Shown one piece after another: positions 51,629 through 60,614 of a stretch of DNA of 64,000 bases. This DNA comes from G965232465 sp965276005. GTDB taxonomy: Bacteria; Pseudomonadota; Alphaproteobacteria; JAQWUY01. The notes beneath the pieces were generated by a model that searched no databases, was not told the DNA's origin, and was given only the letters and a program-made list of their open reading frames with translations. Made by a program: the position numbers and the translations under genes. The DNA is taken from positions 2,666,001-2,730,000 of the forward strand of contig OZ254962.1 of NCBI GenBank assembly GCA_965276005.1, read 5' to 3'. Every line of letters begins with the position of its first letter. The first letter of the stretch is position 1.

Positions 51629-53200
51629 TTGAAAATTGGGGCGTTAAAAGAAACCGCACGGGGGGAAAATCGGGTGTCGATGACTCCTGATAGTGCGGTA
51701 CAATTGCAGAAATTGGGGCATAGCTGTTGTATACAAGCGGGTGCAGGTGTGGCGTCTGGTTTTAGTGATGATGCCTATACAGCGGTTGGGGTGGAAGTGT
51801 TTGGCACCGCCAAACAGCTGTGTACACGGGCGGACATTATTACCAAAGTTACGGTGCCTACTGCCAAACAGTTGGCTCGTATTCCAGCGAATAAGACTTT
51901 TATTGCGTTTTTTAACCCGGCGGGCAATCCCGCATTGTTGGAACAAGCCAAAAATCAAGGTACTTGTGTTATCGCTATGGAAATGGTGCCACGAATCAGT
52001 CGAGCCCAAAAGATGGATGCGTTGTCGTCGATGGCAAATATCGCCGGATACCGGGCGGTGATCGAGGCGGGCAACAACTTTGGGCGATTTTTCACCGGAC
52101 AAGTGACCGCCGCCGGCAAGGTGCCACCGGCAAAAGTATTGGTTATTGGTGCCGGTGTGGCGGGGCTGGCGGCGATTGGTACCGCCACTTCGCTGGGGGC
52201 TATTGTGCGGGCGTTTGATGTGCGCCCAGAGGTAGCGGAACAAATCGAATCCATGGGGGCAGCGTTTTTATTTCTCGACTTCGACGATGGACAAGACGGG
52301 GCGGCAACGGGCGGATATGCGGCACCCTCCAGTCCAGAATTTCGGGAAAAACAATTGCACTGCTTTCGGCAACAAGCCCCCGATGTCGATATAGTTATCA
52401 CCACCGCTTTAATCCCCAATCGCCCCGCCCCTAAATTGTGGCTAGCCGATATGGTGGCATCGATGAAACCGGGGTCTGTGATTATCGATTTGGCGGCGGA
52501 GCGGGGCGGTAACTGTGAGGTGACTGTGGCGGACAAACGCATTGTAACCGATAACGGGGTGATTGTCATTGGATATACGGATTTTCCAAGCCGTATGGCG
52601 GCACAGAGTTCGACCTTGTACGCCACCAATATTCGCCATATGATCGCCGATTTAACCCCGGCAAAAGATGGGCAGGTTGTCCACGATATGCAAGACGATG
52701 TTATTCGTGGGGCAACGGTGGTATACGGGGGTGAAATAACTTTTCCACCGCCGCCGCCAAAGATACAGGCGATTGCCAGCACCGTTAATAAACAACAGCC
52801 GCAACCAGCAACCCCTGAACACATCAAAGCACAGGAACAGGCACAAAACGCCCGTATCACCAAACGCAGTTTTGCTATGATTGCTGTGGGTATTGTTGTC
52901 ATGTTGGCACTGGGTACGGTTGCCCCCGTTAGTTTTATGCAGCATTTTGTGGTGTTTGTGTTGTCGTGTTTTGTCGGCTATCAAGTGATTTGGAATGTCA
53001 GCCACGCCTTGCACACGCCGTTAATGGCGGTGACCAACGCTATATCGGGCATAATAGTGATTGGGGCGGTGTTACAGCTGGGGACAAGTTCTGTGCTGAT
53101 TACCGTACTGGCGTTTATTTCTGTGCTTATTGCGGCGATTAACATTTGTGGCGGGTTTTTGGTGACTCGCCGCATGCTTGCCATGTTCCAAAAATCGTAA
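51629..53200 (+). CDS. pntA: NAD(P) transhydrogenase subunit alpha
   Basis: With PntB it uses proton entry to reduce NADP+ with NADH at the inner membrane. 523 residues, full-length E. coli type: NAD-binding domain I (residues 1-375, with GENRVSMTP, VIGAGVAGLAAI near 172 and VIDLAAERGGN near 290) plus four C-terminal membrane segments (about 415-510). The start is TTG with AAAGGAG seven bases upstream; no ATG fits the conserved N terminus MKIGALKET. pntB follows 19 bases later. Confidence 0.93.
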   Translation: MKIGALKETARGENRVSMTPDSAVQLQKLGHSCCIQAGAGVASGFSDDAYTAVGVEVFGTAKQLCTRADIITKVTVPTAKQLARIPANKTFIAFFNPAGNPALLEQAKNQGTCVIAMEMVPRISRAQKMDALSSMANIAGYRAVIEAGNNFGRFFTGQVTAAGKVPPAKVLVIGAGVAGLAAIGTATSLGAIVRAFDVRPEVAEQIESMGAAFLFLDFDDGQDGAATGGYAAPSSPEFREKQLHCFRQQAPDVDIVITTALIPNRPAPKLWLADMVASMKPGSVIIDLAAERGGNCEVTVADKRIVTDNGVIVIGYTDFPSRMAAQSSTLYATNIRHMIADLTPAKDGQVVHDMQDDVIRGATVVYGGEITFPPPPPKIQAIASTVNKQQPQPATPEHIKAQEQAQNARITKRSFAMIAVGIVVMLALGTVAPVSFMQHFVVFVLSCFVGYQVIWNVSHALHTPLMAVTNAISGIIVIGAVLQLGTSSVLITVLAFISVLIAAINICGGFLVTRRMLAMFQKS

Positions 53201-53219
53201 CAGAGGGAGGGGACACACC

Positions 53220-54656
53220 ATGTTTACAAATATGATTACAGCGTCTTATATTATCGCCCTTGTGTTGTTTATTTTGTCGCTTGGCGGTCTGTCGAACCAA
53301 GAAAGTGCCAAACGGGCGGTATGGTATGGTATTATCGGTATGGGTTTTGCCTTGTTTGCGGCGATTTTGGGTGTCAAGTCTGAGGCGTACGGGTTGCTTG
53401 TCCCCGCCCTTGTTATTGGTGCGGTGGTTGGGTACTTTGTGGCAAAGCGGGTAGAGATGACCGAAATGCCGCAACTGGTGGCGATTTTGCATTCGTTTGT
53501 CGGTTTGGCGGCGGTGTTTATCGGTATTAACGCCAGTCTGGATATATCCGCTGTATTTGGTTCTAACGATGTAGATCTTAGCACTTTGTCGAAGTTTGCC
53601 GATAAAATAGCCGGCAAAAATGAGGTGGAACTGCATATTTTACGCATCGAGATTATTCTAGGCGTGTTTATCGGGGCGGTAACATTTACCGGATCGGTGG
53701 TGGCTTTTGGCAAATTAGCCGGCAAAATCAATGGTAAAGCCATCAAATTACCCGGCGGGCATGTGTGGAATGTGGTGGCGTTGCTGTTGTCCATATGGTG
53801 CGGGTACCAGTATTTTACTACCGATGCCACTATGTGGTTGGTGTATGTATCGCTGTTGGCGGGTTTTATCGGTGTGCATTTGATTATGGGTATTGGCGGT
53901 GCGGATATGCCAGTGGTGGTGTCGATGTTAAACAGCTATTCGGGTTGGGCGGCGGCAGCCATAGGGTTTTCGCTGGAAAACGACTTGTTAATTGTAACCG
54001 GGGCGTTGGTTGGGTCTTCGGGGGCGATTTTGTCTTATATTATGTGTAAAGCCATGAATCGGGCGTTTGTATCGGTGATATTAGGCGGGTTTGGCAACAC
54101 TTCGGGGGCACAGCAACAGGTCGAAGGCGAACAAATCGCCATTGAAGCGGAAGGGGTCGCCGCCGCTTTACAACAGGCGGAGTCGGTGATTATCGTGCCC
54201 GGTTACGGTATGGCGGTGGCACAAGCCCAACAATCCGTATCTGCATTGTGTAAACGGCTTATCGCACAGGGAAAAACCGTCCGTTTTGCTATCCACCCTG
54301 TGGCGGGGCGGTTGCCGGGGCATATGAATGTGTTACTAGCGGAGGCAAAAGTGCCGTATGATATTGTCCTAGAAATGGATGAGATTAACGCCGATTTTGC
54401 CAATACAGATGTGGTGATCGTGATTGGGTCGAACGACACCGTCAACCCCGCCGCCCAAGACGACCCCACCAGCCCCATCGCCGGCATGCCGGTTGTCGAG
54501 GTATGGCACGCCAAACAAGTATTCGTCTGCAAACGGGGGGCAGGTGCCGGCTATTCGGGTATTGAAAACCCATTGTTTTACAAGGAAAACACCCGCATGT
54601 ATTACGGCGATGCAAAAGCCACAATCAATACGCTTATATCTTTAATGTCCACTTAA
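53220..54656 (+). CDS. pntB: NAD(P) transhydrogenase subunit beta
   Basis: 478 residues. The N-terminal half holds about eight membrane segments. The C-terminal NADP-binding domain III has VIIVPGYGMAVAQAQ near 322, HPVAGRLPGHMNVLLAEA near 360, IGSNDTVNPAA near 402, and the KRGAGAGYSGIENPLF end. Start ATG 53220 behind GAGGGAGGGG. It is an obligate partner of PntA; the pair is the cell's likely NADPH source during growth on organic acids. Confidence 0.94.
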   Translation: MFTNMITASYIIALVLFILSLGGLSNQESAKRAVWYGIIGMGFALFAAILGVKSEAYGLLVPALVIGAVVGYFVAKRVEMTEMPQLVAILHSFVGLAAVFIGINASLDISAVFGSNDVDLSTLSKFADKIAGKNEVELHILRIEIILGVFIGAVTFTGSVVAFGKLAGKINGKAIKLPGGHVWNVVALLLSIWCGYQYFTTDATMWLVYVSLLAGFIGVHLIMGIGGADMPVVVSMLNSYSGWAAAAIGFSLENDLLIVTGALVGSSGAILSYIMCKAMNRAFVSVILGGFGNTSGAQQQVEGEQIAIEAEGVAAALQQAESVIIVPGYGMAVAQAQQSVSALCKRLIAQGKTVRFAIHPVAGRLPGHMNVLLAEAKVPYDIVLEMDEINADFANTDVVIVIGSNDTVNPAAQDDPTSPIAGMPVVEVWHAKQVFVCKRGAGAGYSGIENPLFYKENTRMYYGDAKATINTLISLMST

Positions 54657-54719
54657 CAAGAGGGCTGTGTAGGTTCCCGTTTGTGGGTGTGTTTTTATTT
54701 TGTTGAGATACAATACGCA

Positions 54720-54746
54720 TAAAAAGAATCGCCCATAAGGGCGATT
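54720..54746 (-). terminator. Intrinsic terminator of the copper module
   Basis: AATCGCCC (54727-54734) and GGGCGATT (54739-54746) form a perfect 8-bp stem with a four-base loop. On the minus strand it is followed by CTTTTTATG, so it ends the oxidase transcript, 34 bases past that gene's stop. It could also stop pntB transcripts, though no T-run follows on the plus strand. Confidence 0.7.
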
Positions 54747-54779
54747 ATAGTAAGTGACAACCTATAAAAATGTATTTTT

Positions 54780-56156
54780 TTATACCACTTCGACCCATGT
54801 CATCAGACCGGATACTTGGTGCCCCAACATGTGGCAATGTATCATCCACTTGCCGGGGTTGTCGAACAGGGTGGCGACTTTTACTTTTTGGTTGCGGGCG
54901 ACAAAGATACTGTCTTGATAGGTGTCTGGGGTGCCTAACACTCTGGCATGGTGTCCGTGTAGGTGCATGACATGGTCGAACAAGGTGTCGTTTACCATGT
55001 TAAGTACGCCGGTTTCGCCCCGTTTAAAGCGATAATATGGGGTGGCGTCCATGCCGGATTTGCCATTGATTGCCCAGATGGATTCGGATACATTGCCGCC
55101 GGTCATCATACGCATCATCGATCCCATCGCCCGGGTACTCATGGCACCGCCGCCGATGATGAAGTCCATTTTTTTACCGCTTTGTGCATTCGGTGCGGGT
55201 AAGTTGTGTGCCTCGATAGCGGCAATGGGAGCGGTGTTTTTTGCCACTTCCCCCTGTACGGGCAGGGTGCCAAGCCTTAACCCTTGCGTTAGGTTGGCAA
55301 AATCGACACCAAATTCGTTGCCGGTTATATCGGCAATAATATCGATGCGTTGGGCGGAGGCTAGGGTAAGAGTCCGCTGCGATACGGGCTTTTTGATTGC
55401 CATACCATCGAATGCCACTATTCGATATTTTGCCCCTTTGATCCGCAACTTGAAAGTGCGATCGGTCGATGGGTTAATAAATCTAAATCGCACCCGTTCG
55501 TTGCGTTTGAGCGGGGCGGGGTATTGGTCGGTCATAGTATCACGGAAAAACGCTTTTGCCGAATTGCCCAGCCTGCCATCGTGTGCCATTTGTACAATGT
55601 TGTCAAAACCGCCGGCAATTTGCCCTCGATTGTCCAGCAGCCAATCGTCGACAATGACAATAATATCCCTGTCGACTGCCGGCGGATTGTCTTCGAACAC
55701 AATCAATGGACCATGCAGTCCCCGGGCTATTTGTTCCCAAGATTTATTGTGCGAATGGTACCAATATGTGCCGGCATCGGGGACGGTAAAGTCATAGTCG
55801 AAAAATTGCCCTTGCTTTACAAAAGGCTGGGTCAAACCGGGCACGCCGTCCATACTGTTTTTGATGCGGATGCCGTGCCAATGGATACTGGAGGCTTGTG
55901 GTATGGTGTTTTGAAACCGCACTTGTACCCGCCCGCCCCGATAGGCACGAATGGTCGGACCCGGCGTCATACCGTTATACCCCCAAGTGCGGGTGATAAC
56001 ATCATTGCCAAAAAACCTTGAATCGACCGACTGTGCGGTCAAAGTCATCGGCGGGCTGGCAGCGGCGGGTGTCGATTGTCCTAATACACCGTTAGGCAAC
56101 AATAGCGATGCGGCGGCACAGCCCCCGGTTTTTAAAAAGTGTCGTCTCGTTATCAT
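54780..56156 (-). CDS. Multicopper oxidase (CueO/laccase type), Tat-exported
   Basis: 458 residues. The twin-arginine signal TRRHFLK is at residues 3-9, with cleavage near residue 27. Copper ligands are in HWHGIRI near 93, YWYHSHNKS near 133, HVMHLHGHHARV near 400, and HCHMLGHQ near 440, so the T1 and T2/T3 sites are complete. A GGGAMSTRAMGSMMRMMTGG Met-rich stretch near 335 recalls the CueO methionine region. Periplasmic Cu(I) oxidation is the likely role. It lies 48 bases downstream of csoR and is probably co-transcribed with it. GGAGG precedes the ATG. Confidence 0.92.
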   Translation of the reverse strand: MITRRHFLKTGGCAAASLLLPNGVLGQSTPAAASPPMTLTAQSVDSRFFGNDVITRTWGYNGMTPGPTIRAYRGGRVQVRFQNTIPQASSIHWHGIRIKNSMDGVPGLTQPFVKQGQFFDYDFTVPDAGTYWYHSHNKSWEQIARGLHGPLIVFEDNPPAVDRDIIVIVDDWLLDNRGQIAGGFDNIVQMAHDGRLGNSAKAFFRDTMTDQYPAPLKRNERVRFRFINPSTDRTFKLRIKGAKYRIVAFDGMAIKKPVSQRTLTLASAQRIDIIADITGNEFGVDFANLTQGLRLGTLPVQGEVAKNTAPIAAIEAHNLPAPNAQSGKKMDFIIGGGAMSTRAMGSMMRMMTGGNVSESIWAINGKSGMDATPYYRFKRGETGVLNMVNDTLFDHVMHLHGHHARVLGTPDTYQDSIFVARNQKVKVATLFDNPGKWMIHCHMLGHQVSGLMTWVEVV

Positions 56157-56204
56157 GTGATCCTCCTTTATAGTATATTATACACTGGATAACAGGCAAA
56201 AAAA

Positions 56205-56483
56205 TTATTCGTACTTTTTCAACAACTTGATGAGTTCGGCAATTTGTTGTTTTTGCATCTCCTCATCTGTTGCTGTGTCGACTTGGCAGGCTTTGTGTAA
56301 ACACGATTGCATATGGGTTTCTAAGATAGCCAGTTCGACGCTTTTTAAGGCGTTGCGGACGGCTTTGACCTGCATCATGATGTCGACGCAGTATTTTTCT
56401 TCGTCGATCATGCGTTTGATGCCTTCGATCTGTCCGCTCACTCGATTCAGCTGACTCATATGGTGTTTGTGTGATGGGTTCAT
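56205..56483 (-). CDS. csoR: CsoR-type copper-sensing repressor
   Basis: A 92-residue all-alpha regulator of the CsoR/RcnR/FrmR family (DUF156). The Cu(I) ligand pattern is exact: Cys32, His57 and Cys61, with the C-x24-H-x3-C spacing of CsoR. An His-rich N terminus (HKHH) precedes it. GGAG precedes the ATG. It probably represses its own promoter and that of the DUF318 permease, both of which carry the same palindrome, and releases DNA on binding Cu(I). It heads the csoR-oxidase transcript. Confidence 0.9.
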   Translation of the reverse strand: MNPSHKHHMSQLNRVSGQIEGIKRMIDEEKYCVDIMMQVKAVRNALKSVELAILETHMQSCLHKACQVDTATDEEMQKQQIAELIKLLKKYE

Positions 56484-56519
56484 AATGGTATCTCCTTGCT
56501 AAGTATGTCCAGTATCGCC

Positions 56520-56548
56520 AATATACCAATAGGGGGTATAGGTGTCAA
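56520..56548 (-). promoter_or_regulatory. Promoter of csoR with embedded operator
   Basis: Minus strand: TTGACA (56548-56543), a 17-base spacer, then TATATT (56525-56520), 37 bases upstream of the csoR ATG. The 19-base TATACCCCCTATTGGTATA (56540-56522) overlaps the spacer and the -10. It differs in one base from the operator at 57685-57703. Confidence 0.75.
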
Positions 56549-56551
56549 GGG

Positions 56552-57637
56552 TTAAGTAAAATAATTTATTATCAGCGACACCGCAACAATCTGTGGCACG
56601 GTTATTAACGGTATAAACAGCGGCAATCGCCAACTTTTTGTGGTGTCTTTCAAGATCATAATTTCTGTATAATCTGTCGATACCCCTGCCATCAAAAATG
56701 CAAAGCTGTTGCCGGGGGCGTTTGCCCGGGTCATAATATCAGCGGCAATCGGGGTCGATCCTTCGGAGCAGACTTCGATCACCGTTGCGGTTACAATAGT
56801 AATCAATAACCCAAGTGCGGTGGGGCCAAAGAAACTTTGGAATTGCTCTGGATTCATAATAACTCGAATTAAACCGGCAAGCAAAATGCCGAACATCAAC
56901 CACCTTACAACTATTTTTGAGTCTCTAATACCTGTAAGTGCCATGTCTTTAAACAATGCCGGGGTGAATTGTGTCCGCTTTAAGCCGGCTTTGGTCTCCG
57001 CCCAAAAATCGAAGTTTTCCGGCATATCGACCGTATGCGGATTGCCAACCAGCACCCCACGGGCGACCAATTTATCAAAGATATAGCCGGTGATTAAACC
57101 GATTGCCATCGACAGCACAATAAACGCTACCGTCCACCCAAAGCCAATTAAAGCAATAAGAATCAAGGTCAGCGAAAAAGAATTCCACGGGCTGGCAAGC
57201 AAAAAAGCAATCACCTGTCCGGCACTGGCACCCCGTTGGTACAGTTTGACCGCTACCATTAAAATACCGTGTGAACACAAATCCAATAACACCCCCGCAC
57301 CTGTCGCCCGTAGCAGCCCCGACATGGTACCGCCCTTGCCCAACATCGACATAACAAAGGTGGCGGGGACTTTCGATAAGATACCAATAAATATCATACC
57401 AATCACTATCCCCCACCACAGCTCAAATACCATCTCGACAACTGTTTCTGCCATTGTCGATACAATATTATATTGGGCGATACTGTCGTCAAACCAATAC
57501 CCCAATATAAACAACACCGTTACAGCGGGAAACGACCCCCACCACAAATAATCAATGCGTTTTTTGCCTTCAGCAATGTTCGTATGGCAACAACTGGGTG
57601 CCTTTGCCACCGCTACATCGTTTTCAATTTTTGTCAT
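56552..57637 (-). CDS. DUF318/ArsP-type permease, likely copper or zinc efflux
   Basis: 361 residues, with eight or so hydrophobic segments. The family block LLDLCSHGILMVAVKLYQRG and ASPWNSFSLTLIL near 135-165 places it in the SO_0444/DUF318 group, some members of which export Cu/Zn. A CCH motif near residue 17 may bind metal. The second half has the repeat-like SEGSTPIAADIMTRANAPGNSFAFLMAG near 295. GAGGAGG precedes the ATG. Its promoter carries the CsoR operator, so a copper-linked role is supported by regulation. Confidence 0.8.
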   Translation of the reverse strand: MTKIENDVAVAKAPSCCHTNIAEGKKRIDYLWWGSFPAVTVLFILGYWFDDSIAQYNIVSTMAETVVEMVFELWWGIVIGMIFIGILSKVPATFVMSMLGKGGTMSGLLRATGAGVLLDLCSHGILMVAVKLYQRGASAGQVIAFLLASPWNSFSLTLILIALIGFGWTVAFIVLSMAIGLITGYIFDKLVARGVLVGNPHTVDMPENFDFWAETKAGLKRTQFTPALFKDMALTGIRDSKIVVRWLMFGILLAGLIRVIMNPEQFQSFFGPTALGLLITIVTATVIEVCSEGSTPIAADIMTRANAPGNSFAFLMAGVSTDYTEIMILKDTTKSWRLPLFIPLITVPQIVAVSLIINYFT

Positions 57638-57680
57638 AATATCCTCCTCGATTCAAAAAAATATATTCAACGATGCCTTT

Positions 57681-57709
57681 ACAATATACCCCCTATGGGT
57701 ATATGTCAA
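57681..57709 (-). promoter_or_regulatory. Promoter of the DUF318 permease with embedded CsoR-type operator
   Basis: Minus strand: TTGACA (57709-57704), 17-base spacer, TATTGT (57686-57681). The palindrome TATACCCCCTATGGGTATA (57685-57703, plus-strand reading) fills the spacer. Eighteen of 19 bases match the csoR operator in the opposite orientation. Confidence 0.75.
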
Positions 57710-57788
57710 GCTGTTTTTTTAAAAAAAATGAAAAAAATAGTATAGGCGGTGTTTGCATATGGGGGGGATATGGTGGTATGATGTATAT

Positions 57789-60515
57789 ATGAAGACATCG
57801 TTACAGCTCAATATCCCCGTGTTATTTTTGCATAATCGCCAGTGGGTTATGCTCGATACGGATGGCGTGGTTGCCTGTCATGACGGGGTGTCGGCACAAC
57901 AGATTTTACAAAATGCCAGCGATCCGATTATTGTTTGTTATACGCCGTTTGTGTGTTCCAGATTAAAAGTGGATAATTTTCCCGCTTTGGACATGCTGGA
58001 ATTGTGGGCGTTTGTCAAGCCGGCGGTGCCGGTGGTACCGACCATTGCTGGTATACTGCACGCCTTGAATATGTATCCTGAGGATGACAGCTGTGAGGCG
58101 ATGGCGGCGGCTGTGTGGCAAGCGATTCGGGTGTTGATTACCACCATTAGCCAAGAATCGGGTCGCCCCAGTACGGAAGACCTGTTGGTGTCGTTGGCGA
58201 AAAGCGGTTGGGGTTGGGCACCGCCGTTGTTGCAGGTTTTAAACTTGAATATGCAAGATTTTATCCATAAACCGCTTACCGAAGGGTTGGACATTTGGCA
58301 TCGCTTGCCCGAGTGGGAAAACAAAGCCCCACCGCCACAGGCAAACACCAAACCTATCAATAGCGATGAAGTTGGCGACCGCTTGCGAACTTTTTTGGGC
58401 AGTGGTGCCGAACACCGTCCGCAACAAATTGCTTTGTGCCAATCCCTTGTGCCGGCGTTTCAGGCAAAAACCGATGACGCCCCTAATATCGTCATTGCCG
58501 AAGGCGGCACCGGGGTCGGCAAAACTTATGCGTATTTGGCACCCGCCACCGTGTGGGCGGAGAAAAACGATGCCCCCGTGTGGATCTCCACATATACAAA
58601 AAACCTGCAACACCAAATTTACGAGCAAGTTACCGCTTTGTATCCAGATATACAACAACGCAAGCAGCGGGTGATACTGTGTAAGGGGCGGGAAAATTAT
58701 CTGTGTTTGTCTCGGTTTGAAACTATGACGCAACAGGTATCGCAAAATGCCCGGATATTAAAAGCGATGGTGCTGCTTGCCCGCTGGGCGGAACACAGTA
58801 TGGATGGCGATCTTAACGGCAAAGACTTTCCATCGTGGTTGGTGTCTGTCGTCGACATCGATGGCACGCTTTTGAACAGACTGACCTTGCAATACGATGT
58901 GGGCGAAACCCATGCGGGGTGTAGCCACGACAACTGTTTTGTCGATCTGGCAGCCAAAAAAGCCAAGTATGCGGACATTGTCATAACCAACCACGCCTTT
59001 GTTTTACACCGTGCCATTCGCAATTATGAAAACGGCGAACAAGACACCATGCCGCACATCGTATTTGACGAAGCCCACCACTTGTTCGAAGCCTGTGACT
59101 CGGCATTTAGTACGGCGTTTTCTGCGTGGGATTCGTTTATGCTGCGGCGGTTTTTAATCAAAAAAGAAACCATCGACATGTGGCAAAGCGGCGGAACCTT
59201 GACCGCTTTGATAGACGCCGTGTACAAACAAGACGATACCATTACCGAACACCGTATTGCCTTGCAACAACAGGCAGAGTGCTTAACCGCCGACGAGTGG
59301 CAAAGCCGATTCGAACAGCACCGCCCCAGTGGCGATATGGAATCGTTGCTGTGTGATATATATGTATATATTTGTAATAATATCGATGATTATGGCTATA
59401 ATATGGAAATCCGTACGGATAATATGCCACAAAATATCCGCACCCTTGCCCAAGCGGTGATGGAACAGCTGCGAGATATGCTGCCCCCCGCCCATGCCAT
59501 GTTACAACAGGCACAACAGACTTTTACTACTGAAAGCGACAGCCTGCACAAACACGAAAGGCTAGCGTTGCAAAATCTTATATCTGCCCTGACATGGCGG
59601 GTGATTCGCCCGGTTGAGTCGTGGTGTGATATACTTATATCATTAGCGGAAAATGCCCCGCAACAAACCTGCATCGACCGCTTGTTTGTCAACCGCTGGA
59701 CGGATAATAACGATGTGCAAAGGTTAAGTAATGTGGGTTGTGTCCGCCACCAATTAGACCCGATGAAAGGGTTTTACGAAATCGTATTGCACCCGAATCG
59801 AGGGGCGGTGATGACATCGGCAACCCTGTGCGACCAAAATGACGATTGGCTGCATATCCGTACGGGTACACAACACGCACAGCCCCCCCCCATTATCACC
59901 ACCCATGCAAGCCCATTCGATTATCACAACAACAGTAAAATCCTGTGTGTAACTGATGTGCAGAAAAACGATACACACCAGCTGGCGGGGGCGTATACAG
60001 CATTGTTTACGGCGTCTGGTGGCGGGGCGTTGGGGGTATTTACCAACATTCGCCGCTTGCAAAAGGTGGGCAAAATAATTCGTCCGCACCTTGCCAAAAA
60101 CGGTATCGACCTGTATGCCCAACACCTAAACCATATGACCATCACCACCCTTATCGACATCTTTAAACAGGACAAAAACAGCTGTTTACTAGGCACAGAT
60201 GCCGTACGAGATGGAGTCGATGTACCGGGTGACAGCTTACGCCTGTTGGTACTGGAACGCATACCATGGGCAATGTCTAATATATTAAATACCACCCGGG
60301 ATAAGCATTTTACTACGGTAGACTACAAACAAGCCCTAGTAAGGATGAAACTACAACAAGCATTCGGACGGTTGCTTCGCACCAAAACCGATAGGGGCGT
60401 ATGCGTGTGCTTACAAAAAATCCCGCAACGATTCACATCTGCATTCCCCGATGATACGGAAATTATCCACTGTACGCTAGCGGAAGCCTGCGATTTTATA
60501 CGGGATATACTATAA
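57789..60515 (+). CDS. DinG/XPD-type superfamily 2 DNA helicase
   Basis: 908 residues from the ATG at 57789 (an upstream TTG at 57753 and ATG at 57759 are alternatives). Walker A is GGTGVGKT (239-246) and the box II is DEAH (427-430). Four cysteines between them (298, 306, 378, 383) fit the iron-sulfur cluster of DinG/XPD helicases. The C-terminal helicase motif VRDGVDVPGDSLRLLVLERIPW lies near 820 and QAFGRLLRTKTDRG near 860. The N-terminal 200 residues are an unassigned extension. Expected to unwind 5'-3', with a role in repair or R-loop removal. It is monocistronic. Confidence 0.87.
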   Translation: MKTSLQLNIPVLFLHNRQWVMLDTDGVVACHDGVSAQQILQNASDPIIVCYTPFVCSRLKVDNFPALDMLELWAFVKPAVPVVPTIAGILHALNMYPEDDSCEAMAAAVWQAIRVLITTISQESGRPSTEDLLVSLAKSGWGWAPPLLQVLNLNMQDFIHKPLTEGLDIWHRLPEWENKAPPPQANTKPINSDEVGDRLRTFLGSGAEHRPQQIALCQSLVPAFQAKTDDAPNIVIAEGGTGVGKTYAYLAPATVWAEKNDAPVWISTYTKNLQHQIYEQVTALYPDIQQRKQRVILCKGRENYLCLSRFETMTQQVSQNARILKAMVLLARWAEHSMDGDLNGKDFPSWLVSVVDIDGTLLNRLTLQYDVGETHAGCSHDNCFVDLAAKKAKYADIVITNHAFVLHRAIRNYENGEQDTMPHIVFDEAHHLFEACDSAFSTAFSAWDSFMLRRFLIKKETIDMWQSGGTLTALIDAVYKQDDTITEHRIALQQQAECLTADEWQSRFEQHRPSGDMESLLCDIYVYICNNIDDYGYNMEIRTDNMPQNIRTLAQAVMEQLRDMLPPAHAMLQQAQQTFTTESDSLHKHERLALQNLISALTWRVIRPVESWCDILISLAENAPQQTCIDRLFVNRWTDNNDVQRLSNVGCVRHQLDPMKGFYEIVLHPNRGAVMTSATLCDQNDDWLHIRTGTQHAQPPPIITTHASPFDYHNNSKILCVTDVQKNDTHQLAGAYTALFTASGGGALGVFTNIRRLQKVGKIIRPHLAKNGIDLYAQHLNHMTITTLIDIFKQDKNSCLLGTDAVRDGVDVPGDSLRLLVLERIPWAMSNILNTTRDKHFTTVDYKQALVRMKLQQAFGRLLRTKTDRGVCVCLQKIPQRFTSAFPDDTEIIHCTLAEACDFIRDIL

Positions 60516-60550
60516 TATACAATTTTTATACAAAAATTTTATATTTTCAC

Positions 60551-60579
60551 TTGACATATACTTCAAAAATACTTAATAT
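60551..60579 (+). promoter_or_regulatory. Promoter of the hpa operon
   Basis: TTGACA (60551-60556), a 17-base spacer, and TAATAT (60574-60579) lie 35 bases ahead of the first ATG. It is the best sigma-70 promoter in the window. No obvious operator palindrome overlaps it. Confidence 0.75.
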
Positions 60580-60614
60580 AATAATTAAATATAGGCACAC
60601 TAAAGGAGTTATGT

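Noticed and set aside
51955..52902. A 315-codon minus-strand frame opposite pntA
   Set aside because: It lies wholly inside the strongly conserved pntA coding sequence and shows low-complexity Ser/Ala/Ile composition typical of antisense frames.
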